A stretch of DNA of 5,833 nt from positions 1 to 5,833 of the forward strand of contig JBBRGG010000217.1 in assembly GCA_038240875.1 (NCBI GenBank). Reading direction: 5' to 3'. This DNA comes from JBBRGG01 sp038240875. GTDB taxonomy: Bacteria > Planctomycetota > Phycisphaerae > Phycisphaerales > UBA1924. A model generated the notes under the pieces. The model worked only from the letters and a program-made list of their open reading frames with translations. It did no database searches and was not told the DNA's origin. Made by a program: the position numbers and the translations under genes. Shown piece by piece: positions 1 through 5,563 of the stretch. Within the stretch, counting starts at the first letter, position 1, and every line of letters starts with the position of its first letter.

Positions 1-420
1 TCCGGAAAGTTTATCAATTTCGATCACCGCAAGGTTCGGTATCGCCGCCACCACGTCGGCGGAGAGGGCAGCGTTAACGCGAAGCGCGTTGGCCTCGGCT
101 TCGTTCGCCCTCAATGTAAGCGTTTCCACTTGTCGCGCAAGTTCATCGGCGCGCGCACGAAGCAGGCCGGTATCCGACCCGCCTCCGCCACCGATGCGAG
201 TCTTACACCCAGAAAGCAACGCGCTCGCGCACACGCACCACACCAAGCACGTGGCCAAACTAAGAACGAGCCCGAGAACTGGTGAGCGAGCTTGTACACG
301 GCTCAAAGTGGCTTTGTGAAACGCCGCTCGAATTGACTGAAGGTCGATTTGCATACGTAGAAGATATGCCTGTGCCAAATGTTCGTGCGTGAGCGCGTTA
401 TTGGACAGCCAAACTGCCAT
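1..420 (-). CDS. Putative lipoprotein, N-terminal part (runs off the left edge)
   Basis: The frame is open for 140 codons from ATG at 420 to the window edge, with an in-frame TGA 9 codons upstream of that ATG. Residues 48-71 form a hydrophobic segment ending in the lipobox L-S-G-C (Cys72), which predicts a type II signal peptide and lipid anchoring at Cys72. A short Gly linker follows (GGGGGS, 77-82), then a heptad-like stretch rich in Ala, Leu, Glu and Arg (about 86-120) that should form a coiled coil. A new domain begins near residue 121 (VVAAIPNLAVIEID). The start is uncertain. ATG420 has a GAGAAG three bases upstream but gives a 71-residue signal region. ATG at 354, TTG at 306 or GTG at 297 would give more usual lengths, and TTG306 places SRVQAR directly before the hydrophobic core. 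I do not recognise the family. It is transcribed divergently from the PEP-CTERM gene. Confidence 0.7.
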   Translation of the reverse strand, partial: MAVWLSNNALTHEHLAQAYLLRMQIDLQSIRAAFHKATLSRVQARSPVLGLVLSLATCLVWCVCASALLSGCKTRIGGGGGSDTGLLRARADELARQVETLTLRANEAEANALRVNAALSADVVAAIPNLAVIEIDKLSG

Positions 421-570
421 TTTCTTCTCGGATAAGTGGCACTTTCACAGCGCGCGGGCATTGTGGTGCAGCGGCATGTTGCCGTGACTTGTGCAATTGC
501 TTCCAGAGAACCAGATGTGGGCGGTCAAAAATCGACCGCGGCCTGCATCGCAGAATAAGGGGTTAGAGAG
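421..570. promoter_or_regulatory. Divergent intergenic region with small inverted repeats
   Basis: These 150 bp separate two divergent genes and must carry both promoters. No good pair of -35 and -10 hexamers is visible on either strand. Two hairpin-capable repeats stand out: CGGCA/TGCCG at 472-484 with a 3-base loop, and GCGGTC/GACCGC at 521-539 with a 7-base spacer. The second lies 31 bp before the PEP-CTERM gene start, so it could be an operator or a leader hairpin. The functional role is inferred from position only. Confidence 0.35.
557..562 (+). promoter_or_regulatory. Ribosome binding site of the PEP-CTERM gene
   Basis: AAGGGG lies 8 bases before ATG571 and supports that start over internal ATGs. 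A purine-rich AGAGAG directly abuts the ATG. Confidence 0.6.
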
Positions 571-1218
571 ATGAAGAAAAACATGTTGGTTGGTATCGTG
601 GCGATATTAGCGGCTGCTGGTGCGGCTTCGGCACGGGTTCACAGCGAAATCGGCGACGCGGGCAATCTTGCTGGCGGACAGTTGACCGGCAACGGCGCGC
701 TCAGCGCAATTGAGGGCGCCCTCGCAGCTAACGACGTTGACATGTACTCCATCCGTATTGATGATTGGGCGACTTTCAGCGCTAACACGACCAACATCAC
801 CGGCCTCGTAAGCACGGAATCCGACACGCAGTTGTTCCTCTTCGACACGCTGGGTATCGCCATCGCGATGAATGATGATACTTCAGGCAGCGTGTTTCGT
901 TCGACGCTCGAAGCTGGTTCAGCTATCTATTCAGGCCGCACTGCAGGCGAAGTGGTGTGGATCGCGGTCAGCGGGTACAACACAGATCCAAGCTCTGCGG
1001 CGGGTCTGATCTTCAACAATGTACCTTTCGCGAGCCTCGCTCGTCCCGCCACGGGTCCTGGTGCTGCTGGCGCGGTTGAATCATGGGCGGGCCCGAACGC
1101 TACCGGTGGTTCATACCGCATCAGCCTCGCTGGCGCATCGGCAGTTCCAGCTCCAGGCGCGTTGGCGATTCTCGGCCTTACAGGCGTGGTCGCGGGCCGT
1201 CGCCGTCGTGTGAAGTAA
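571..1218 (+). CDS. Exported PPC-like protein with PEP-CTERM-like C-terminal anchor
   Basis: This is a complete 215-residue protein. Residues 1-21 are a Sec signal peptide (MKKN n-region, Ala-rich core, cleavage predicted after ASA). The body (about 46-190) resembles the bacterial pre-peptidase C-terminal beta-sandwich: it has DVDMYSI (55-61), DTQLFLFD (85-92), NDD (101-103) and SYRISLAG (181-188) in the usual order. The C-terminus has the tripartite sorting-signal layout: VPAPG (192-196), a hydrophobic helix (197-209) and the basic cluster RRRR (210-213). The motif is PAPG instead of the classical VPEP. In exosortase systems such tails are recognised and processed at the membrane, and the proteins end up on the surface or in extracellular matrix. 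No catalytic residues are visible, so a structural or binding role is likely. A terminator follows 28 bases after the stop, so it appears monocistronic. Confidence 0.88.
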   Translation: MKKNMLVGIVAILAAAGAASARVHSEIGDAGNLAGGQLTGNGALSAIEGALAANDVDMYSIRIDDWATFSANTTNITGLVSTESDTQLFLFDTLGIAIAMNDDTSGSVFRSTLEAGSAIYSGRTAGEVVWIAVSGYNTDPSSAAGLIFNNVPFASLARPATGPGAAGAVESWAGPNATGGSYRISLAGASAVPAPGALAILGLTGVVAGRRRRVK

Positions 1219-1245
1219 GATCATTACAGAGCCATTCCTTACTCC

Positions 1246-1275
1246 AAACCCCGGGCATAACTGCTCGGGGTTTTT
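1246..1275 (+). terminator. Intrinsic terminator of the PEP-CTERM gene
   Basis: An 11-pair stem (1246-1256 with 1263-1273) contains one G-U pair and a 6-base loop ATAACT. The right arm runs into TTTTT at 1271-1275. It lies just downstream of the stop codon at 1218, as expected for Rho-independent termination. Confidence 0.88.
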
Positions 1276-1462
1276 CGTTGACGTGTAAATGCAGGCGGCC
1301 GTGTGAGTGCGGCGTGTGAGGGCTCGCATTCCGGTGTGGCACGTGAAGATTTGCGACAGGCTTCTTGCGACAAGCTCTTCAAGCTTGAAGGCAAAGTCGA
1401 ATCAACACACACTCAAACCCATTCACCAACGCGCCACTTTTCAATCCCTCAATCAACGAAAC
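1276..1462. other. Convergent spacer with small tandem repeats and a palindrome
   Basis: No gene is supported between the two terminators. Three local patterns are visible. There is an imperfect tandem repeat of GCGGC(C)GTGTGAG at 1295-1308 and 1309-1320. A second imperfect tandem repeat begins with TTGCGACA at 1351-1364 and 1365-1380. A perfect 14-bp palindrome, CTTCAAGCTTGAAG, lies at 1377-1390. Their function is unknown and they may be chance or slippage products. Confidence 0.4.
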
Positions 1463-1488
1463 AGGCCGACCCGTGATTGGGCCGGCCT
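1463..1488 (-). terminator. clpC: Probable terminator of clpC
   Basis: The stem 1463-1472 with 1479-1488 has a 6-base loop. Position 1469 opposite 1482 is a G-U wobble when transcribed from the minus strand but an A-C mismatch from the plus strand. The structure is therefore fully paired only in the clpC transcript. It lies 26 bases past the clpC stop and is followed on the minus strand by a short T-rich run (GTTTCGTT), which is modest for an intrinsic terminator. Confidence 0.7.
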
Positions 1489-1514
1489 TTAGTGTTAAGT
1501 GTTGAGCGCTTGCC

Positions 1515-4202
1515 TTACGTGCTTGAATCAGCACCCGCTGCATTATTTTCTTCAGGCTCGGCTACTTTGGCCGCTGCGGCTGCCGCCTTGGGCGGGGGCT
1601 TGGGTGGCAGGATGTTGTCCTCGGCACGCTTGCGGAACCGTTCGATCAACTCCGCAGGCGCTGGAGCTGAGTCGAAGAAAAGGTGGTCTTCGAGATTGCC
1701 GTCAGCATTGGTTCGACGCGTGACAGTGATTGAAGTCGGAGCCTCAAAGGTGCCTTGCAACAACATCTCGCTGAGCGGGTCCTCAACGTACTGCCCGATC
1801 GCGCGACGCAGCGGCCTCGCGCCAAACTCGGGGTTGTACCCGCGCTCAACGAGAAAGTCCTTAGCAATCTGATCGATCGTCAACGCATACCCCTGAAGCG
1901 TCAGGCGCTTGCTGAGCGTGTTCACCTCATAGTCGATGATCTGCGTGATGTCGGGCTTGGTCAGCGGGCGGAAGACGATGACGTCGTCCAACCGATTGAT
2001 GAACTCAGGACGGAAGAAGCGTTCAACTTCCTTCAGGAGAACGCCCTTGATGTTGTCGTAGTCGGTAGCTTCGGTGCGCTTCTGGAAGCCAAAGCCCGCG
2101 CCGCCCTTGATCAAGTCCGCGCCAATGTTGCTGGTCAGGATCATGACCGTGTTGCGAAAGTCGACGTTGCGGCCAAACGAATCGGTCAGTCGGCCTTCTT
2201 CCATGATCTGAAGAAGCATGTTGAAGACGTCGGGGTGTGCCTTCTCTACTTCGTCCAAGAGGATGACCGAGTATGGCCGACGCCGGATCTTCTCTGTAAG
2301 CTGGCCGCCTTCTTCGTAGCCTACGTAACCAGGAGGCGCGCCAACCAGACGGCTGACGTTGTGCTTCTCCATGTACTCAGACATGTCAAGGTGAACGAGC
2401 GCGTCATCATCGCCGAACATGAACTCGGCCAGCGCCTTGGCGAGCAAGGTCTTGCCCACGCCAGTAGGCCCGAGGAAGATGAACGAACCCATCGGGCGCT
2501 TGGGGTCCTTAAGGCCAGCGCGAGCGCGACGAATCGCCTTGCTGACAGCCTTGATTGCTTCTTCCTGGCTGATGACGCGCTTGTGTAGTTCGCCTTCAAG
2601 CTGGAGCAGGCGAGCAGCTTCGCCCTTTTCGAGGCGCTTGAGTGGCACGCCGGTCATGCGGGCCACGACCTCGGCAACTACTTCATCATCAACGATGCCA
2701 TCGATTTCTTGCGAGCGGGCACGCCATTCCTTCTGCACTTCCTCGCGCTTCTTGCGAAGCTGCTCGGCCTTGTCACGAAGTTCGGCGGCACGTTCATAGT
2801 CCGCTGCCTTGACGGCTTCATCTTTTTCAACGCTTAGTCGCTCGACCTGCGTCTCAATTTCCGCAAGATTCGGTGGCTTGGACATGCTCTTAATACGAAC
2901 CCGTGCGCCCGCTTCGTCGATCACGTCGATTGACTTGTCTGGCTGCACGCGGCCTGTGATATAGCGGCTGGAAAGCTCGACCGCAGCCTTGATCGCCGCA
3001 TCAGTGATGCGGACGCGGTGGTGCTGCTCATAGCGATCGCGCAGACCCTTAAGAATGTCCACGGTCTGGTCGTCGCTGGGTGGATCGACGGTGATAGCCT
3101 GGAATCGGCGAGCAAGAGCGGCGTCCTTCTCGATATACTTGCGGTACTCGTCAAAGGTCGTCGCGCCGATGCACTGGATCTCGCCACGAGCCAGCGCGGG
3201 CTTGAGAACGTTGGAGGCATCGATTGCGCCTTCGGCGCCGCCTGCGCCAACAAGGGTGTGCAGCTCGTCGATGAAGAGTACGACGTTCTTGGCACGGCGT
3301 ACTTCGTTCATGACCGCCTTGATGCGCTCCTCGAATTGGCCACGGTACTTCGTGCCCGCGACCATCATGGCGAGGTCGAGGACGACAATGCGACGATCAA
3401 TGAGGATCTCGGGAACTTCAGAAGCGATGATCCGCTGGGCAAGGCCTTCGACAATCGCGGTCTTACCGACGCCAGCTTCGCCGAGCAGAACAGGGTTGTT
3501 CTTGGTACGACGGCACAGAACCTGAACCAGGCGTTCGATCTCGCTGGTGCGGCCTATGACTGGGTCAAGCTGGTTCTCGCGAGCCAATTCGGTAAGGTCG
3601 CGGCCGAAGGAGTCGAGCGCGGGGGTCTTGCTCTTGCCCTTGCTGGCGGGCGTACCTGAGCCAGAGCTGCTTGAAGAGCTGGAAGAGCTACCCAAAGAAC
3701 CACCGCCGGGGCCTTCAGACATGGATGGGCCAGAGGACGAACTGCCCTCGTTGGATTCCTGGCCATTGGCGCCCAAAAGGTTGAGCACTTCTTCGCGAAC
3801 TTCTTCGAGCTTGAGGCCAAGGTTCATAAGAACCTGAGCGGCGACGCCATCGTGCTCGCGCAGCAAGCCTAAAAGCAAGTGCTCGGTGCCGACGTAGTTG
3901 TGGTTGAGGTTGCGCGCTTCTTCGATGGCGTATTCGATGACTTTCTTGGCGCGCGGGGTCTGCGGGAGCTTGCCCATCGTGACCATCTCGGCGCCCGCCT
4001 TGACGAGCTTTTCAACTTCGAGGCGGACCTTGCGCAGATCAACATCAAGGTTCTTAAGGACGTTGGCGCCGACGCCCGAGCCCTCTTTGACGAGGCCCAA
4101 GAGCATGTGCTCGGTGCCGATGTACTCGTGGTTGAGGCGCTGGGCCTCTTGGTTTGCAAGAGCCATCACTTTGCGGGCACGATCAGTGAAACGTTCAAAC
4201 AT
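1515..4202 (-). CDS. clpC: ClpC, ATP-dependent Hsp100/Clp AAA+ unfoldase
   Basis: This is a complete 895-residue class I Clp ATPase. As a hexamer in the cytoplasm it unfolds proteins and feeds them to ClpP. Domains in order: two Clp N repeats (about 3-66 and 79-143); a Ser/Gly-rich linker (147-193, nine Ser at 172-180); AAA+ D1 with Walker A GEAGVGKT (241-248), pore-loop Tyr286, Walker B VVLFIDE (307-313), sensor 1 (GATT, 346-349) and arginine fingers 365-366; a UVR-type middle region (about 448-500); and AAA+ D2 with Walker A GPTGVGKT (578-585), pore loop GYVGYEEGG, Walker B SVILLDE (645-651) and sensor 2 GARPLRR (794-800). GFGF (703-706) sits where the ClpP-docking loop is expected. The short UVR middle region separates it from ClpB, and the two N repeats plus UVR from ClpA. 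The start MFERFTDRARK is canonical. A 45-residue Pro/Ala-rich tail ends the protein. No ctsR, mcsA or mcsB lies beside it, unlike in Firmicutes. Confidence 0.98.
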   Translation of the reverse strand: MFERFTDRARKVMALANQEAQRLNHEYIGTEHMLLGLVKEGSGVGANVLKNLDVDLRKVRLEVEKLVKAGAEMVTMGKLPQTPRAKKVIEYAIEEARNLNHNYVGTEHLLLGLLREHDGVAAQVLMNLGLKLEEVREEVLNLLGANGQESNEGSSSSGPSMSEGPGGGSLGSSSSSSSSSGSGTPASKGKSKTPALDSFGRDLTELARENQLDPVIGRTSEIERLVQVLCRRTKNNPVLLGEAGVGKTAIVEGLAQRIIASEVPEILIDRRIVVLDLAMMVAGTKYRGQFEERIKAVMNEVRRAKNVVLFIDELHTLVGAGGAEGAIDASNVLKPALARGEIQCIGATTFDEYRKYIEKDAALARRFQAITVDPPSDDQTVDILKGLRDRYEQHHRVRITDAAIKAAVELSSRYITGRVQPDKSIDVIDEAGARVRIKSMSKPPNLAEIETQVERLSVEKDEAVKAADYERAAELRDKAEQLRKKREEVQKEWRARSQEIDGIVDDEVVAEVVARMTGVPLKRLEKGEAARLLQLEGELHKRVISQEEAIKAVSKAIRRARAGLKDPKRPMGSFIFLGPTGVGKTLLAKALAEFMFGDDDALVHLDMSEYMEKHNVSRLVGAPPGYVGYEEGGQLTEKIRRRPYSVILLDEVEKAHPDVFNMLLQIMEEGRLTDSFGRNVDFRNTVMILTSNIGADLIKGGAGFGFQKRTEATDYDNIKGVLLKEVERFFRPEFINRLDDVIVFRPLTKPDITQIIDYEVNTLSKRLTLQGYALTIDQIAKDFLVERGYNPEFGARPLRRAIGQYVEDPLSEMLLQGTFEAPTSITVTRRTNADGNLEDHLFFDSAPAPAELIERFRKRAEDNILPPKPPPKAAAAAAKVAEPEENNAAGADSST

Positions 4203-4206
4203 GGCA

Positions 4207-4213
4207 CTTCTCC
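4207..4213 (-). promoter_or_regulatory. clpC: Ribosome binding site of clpC
   Basis: GGAGAAG on the minus strand lies 4 bases before the ATG at 4202. It confirms the canonical clpC start. Confidence 0.75.
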
Positions 4214-4216
4214 AAA

Positions 4217-4232
4217 TGGGGAGTCAACCCCA
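4217..4232 (-). repeat. Small inverted repeat in the clpC leader
   Basis: TGGGG and CCCCA pair around a 6-base loop, 3 bases upstream of the clpC ribosome binding site. If it folds in the mRNA it sits close enough to affect ribosome access. With only 5 pairs, function is speculative. Confidence 0.35.
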
Positions 4233-4333
4233 GAGACTATTCGATCATTTGATGCCAACAGGTTCTAAGGCGATGTGCGTACGCGAAAGAATCCATGCAA
4301 GTACGGTGCCAGAGGATCTTTGGCCACTAGCGT

Positions 4334-4371
4334 CGCGTAGGCGAGCAGCATGGAAAGTGCTCGCCGACGCG
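4334..4371. repeat. Long imperfect hairpin upstream of clpC
   Basis: Two 14-base arms (4334-4347 and 4358-4371) pair at 13 positions, with one A/G mismatch at 4339/4366. The inner 8 bp are perfect (GGCGAGCA with TGCTCGCC) and the loop is 10 bases. It lies about 130-170 bp upstream of the clpC start. It has no following T-run on either strand, so it does not look like an intrinsic terminator. It could be an operator, an mRNA leader structure or a relic repeat. Confidence 0.6.
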
Positions 4372-4735
4372 CCGCGTGTGTTTGATCATAAAAGCCGTGC
4401 CCCATCGCCCCTTGGTACCGTTCTACGCACGAAGGGTGCTCGCGGATCGCGCACACCTTTCATGGTCAGTAGCGAGGGATCGGGAGCCAAGCGCCTCGAT
4501 CAGTTCACAGCCTATCGGCAGCACATGGCGTGCCCGACAGGCAAATCCGCCACTCGCCGGTGACAAATGTACGAATGATCAATATTGATGCATGCCAAAT
4601 GGGTTGCGAACGAGGTAGATTGGGGTAGGCGGGGCAGGAAACGGCTTTGACATTGGTAAAGTGTGAGGAAGCAAGCAAAACTGAAAGCTAAAAATATCCT
4701 TTACGTGTAGGAATAATCATCGAGATTCACGCCGT

Positions 4736-4782
4736 GAGTTTGGGCAACCTGCCAGAAAGGCAGGGGGGGTGGTCCCAAACTC
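4736..4782. repeat. Nested hairpin (stem within a stem)
   Basis: The outer arms GAGTTTGGG (4736-4744) and CCCAAACTC (4774-4782) pair over 9 bp. Inside, CCTGCC (4748-4753) and GGCAGG (4759-4764) pair over 6 bp around an AGAAA loop. The right side carries a 9-base unpaired stretch that starts with a G run. It lies about 120 bp upstream of parD. No T-run follows, so it is not a standard terminator. Confidence 0.6.
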
Positions 4783-4854
4783 TGGTCTAGTAAAACCACT
4801 AGTTTCTGGACAAGAAAGATCAAGTTCGACACTAACAGTAGTTGGAAATACAAG

Positions 4855-4883
4855 TCGGCCAATCCTTGCCATTCCTTGGCCGA
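4855..4883. promoter_or_regulatory. Candidate ParD operator, perfect inverted repeat
   Basis: TCGGCCAA (4855-4862) and TTGGCCGA (4876-4883) are perfect 8-bp arms separated by 13 bp, ending 17 bp before ATG4901. A TATAGT at 4884-4889 directly follows and could be a -10 box, although no good -35 is seen at the right spacing. Ribbon-helix-helix antitoxins usually bind palindromes at their own promoter, so this placement suggests autoregulation. That role is inferred. Confidence 0.5.
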
Positions 4884-4900
4884 TATAGTACGCTCTTGAT

Positions 4901-5194
4901 ATGGCTGAGCCCACTACGAGCACGATGAATGTTTCACTGCCTGAGCAGCTAAAGAAGTACATCGATGACAAGGTTCTTTCGGGAATGTATGGATCGGCGA
5001 GTGAGGTAGTTCGCGAAGCAATCCGCGAAAAGATTCAACGAGAGATTGAAAGCTCGCACGCACGCTCAATCCTGGAATTGTCACTGATTGAGGGGCTCGA
5101 CACTGGCACGCCCAAATCACTCACCGACACGTTCGCAGAGTCCAAGAAGGCAACGCTAAAGAGCAGACTCGGTACGAATTTCACGACGCCATGA
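4901..5194 (+). CDS. parD: ParD-like ribbon-helix-helix antitoxin
   Basis: This 97-residue protein is the antitoxin type of a ParDE type II toxin-antitoxin pair. Residues 8-48 form the ribbon-helix-helix DNA-binding domain: the strand TMNVSLPE (8-15), helix A (about 13-28), then GMYGSASEVVREAIREK, a near-textbook ParD turn and helix B. The C-terminal half (about 50-90, including LIEGLDTGTP) matches the flexible toxin-wrapping segment of the family. The protein would dimerise, bind its own promoter and neutralise ParE. ATG4901 gives MAEPTTST before the conserved core; ATG4925 (Met9, NVSLPEQL) is an equally reasonable start, and neither has a strong ribosome binding site. The stop overlaps the toxin start as ATGA, typical of translational coupling. 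The partner toxin is broken, so this is probably an orphan antitoxin that may still act as a DNA-binding regulator. Confidence 0.87.
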   Translation: MAEPTTSTMNVSLPEQLKKYIDDKVLSGMYGSASEVVREAIREKIQREIESSHARSILELSLIEGLDTGTPKSLTDTFAESKKATLKSRLGTNFTTP

Positions 5195-5513
5195 TGTATG
5201 ACTTGCGCATCTAACCCGCGGTTCAGCAAGATCTCGATGAAGCTGCGTTGCACTTTGCGCGAGACAGCCATGAGAACGCGATTGGGCTCTATAAAGCGGC
5301 ATACGAAACACTCAAAGCGATTCGATCCTAGCCCTTGCTCTGGCCAATCTATGAGATCGTCCATCCCCGGCTGCAAACGTCCGATGGTGCGCGATCAAGG
5401 GCTTTGGTAAGTAGTTGATTTTTAACACGTTAAGCGGCCAATACGTGAACGTGATCCGTGTGTTGCACGGCGCGAGAGACGTACCACTGACGCTCGAAGG
5501 TCCGACCATGTGA
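5191..5513 (+). pseudogene. parE: Decayed ParE-like toxin (three stops, one frameshift)
   Basis: The start ATG at 5191 overlaps the antitoxin stop. The conceptual product reads MMYDLRI, stop (TAA 5212), PAVQQDLDEAALHFARDS..., stop (TAG 5329), PLLWPIYEIVHPRLQ. The frame then shifts by one (best placed about 5373-5376) and continues as NVRWCAIKGFGK, stop (TAG 5412), LIFNTLSGQYVNVIRVLHGARDVPL, ending at TGA 5511. Across the lesions this follows the ParE/RelE fold: the N-terminal strand, PAVQQDLDE helix, KGF-(Y)-LIF strand and the hallmark VIRVLHGARD strand near the C-terminus. A repaired reading would be about 107 residues, normal for ParE, which poisons DNA gyrase in characterised members. TAG 5412 stands where KGFxxYLIFY homologues carry Tyr, so a single base change explains it. 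With four lesions it cannot make an active toxin. Confidence 0.85.
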
Positions 5514-5519
5514 ATTCAA

Positions 5520-5532
5520 GCATCTGAGATGC
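5520..5532. repeat. Small perfect palindrome between parE remnant and the right-hand gene
   Basis: GCATCT-G-AGATGC is symmetric about one base. It has no room for a loop and no T-run, so it does not look like a terminator. The 50 bp from 5514 to 5563 separate two convergent genes and hold nothing else I can support. Confidence 0.3.
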
Positions 5533-5563
5533 AGTTGAAAGTTAGTGCATTATTAGTACGTAT

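Larger units (their letters stand above)
4203..4900. other. Long intergenic region upstream of clpC and parD, no convincing gene
   Basis: About 700 bp separate the divergent clpC and parD starts. Reading frames here are short, lack recognisable domains and are broken by structured DNA, so I call no gene. The half near clpC (about 4203-4560) is GC-rich and contains a long imperfect hairpin. The half near parD (about 4561-4900) is AT-richer, with a perfect 12-bp palindrome ATCAATATTGAT at 4578-4589, a nested hairpin at 4736-4782 and an inverted repeat beside parD. The clpC promoter must lie here, but no clear hexamers are visible. I looked for CIRCE and CtsR boxes and did not find them. The compositional change around 4560 may mark the edge of an inserted toxin-antitoxin segment. 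Confidence 0.5.

Noticed and set aside
111..299. 62-codon minus-strand frame inside the left-edge lipoprotein gene
   Set aside because: It overlaps, in another frame, a region with a clear lipobox and coiled-coil pattern, and has no coherent protein features of its own.
1755..2588. Long plus-strand reading frame antisense to clpC (277 codons)
   Set aside because: It lies wholly opposite clpC, has no recognisable domain and mirrors the codon structure of the real gene. The same applies to frames at 3018-3659 and 3898-4563.
4214..4221. CCCCATTT on the minus strand as a sigma-32 type -10 box for clpC
   Set aside because: The hexamer fits, but no CTTGAA lies at the right spacing and transcription would start inside or past the ribosome binding site.
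4265..4456. 63-codon minus-strand frame with GTG start upstream of clpC
   Set aside because: It has no ribosome binding site I can see and no known motif, and it contains the long hairpin 4334-4371. Chance is more likely than coding.
4203..4600. CIRCE or CtsR operator controlling clpC
   Set aside because: Neither TTAGCACTC-N9-GAGTGCTAA nor the GGTCAAA tandem heptamer is present. AGTCAA at 4222-4227 is a lone partial match.
4647..4652. TTGACA as a -35 box for parD or an upstream RNA
   Set aside because: No -10-like hexamer follows at 16-18 bp, and parD is 250 bp away.
4736..4782. Nested hairpin read as an integron attC site
   Set aside because: Paired stems near a TA gene suggest it, but the outer arms do not match the GTTRRRY/RYYYAAC core and no integrase is present.
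5198..5410. 70-codon plus-strand frame in the toxin region
   Set aside because: It is out of frame with the ParE similarity, which runs through two other frames. It is a by-product of the decayed gene.
5191..5513. Programmed frameshifting or stop-codon recoding in the toxin
   Set aside because: Three stops plus a frameshift without slippery sequence or conserved context fit decay better than recoding.
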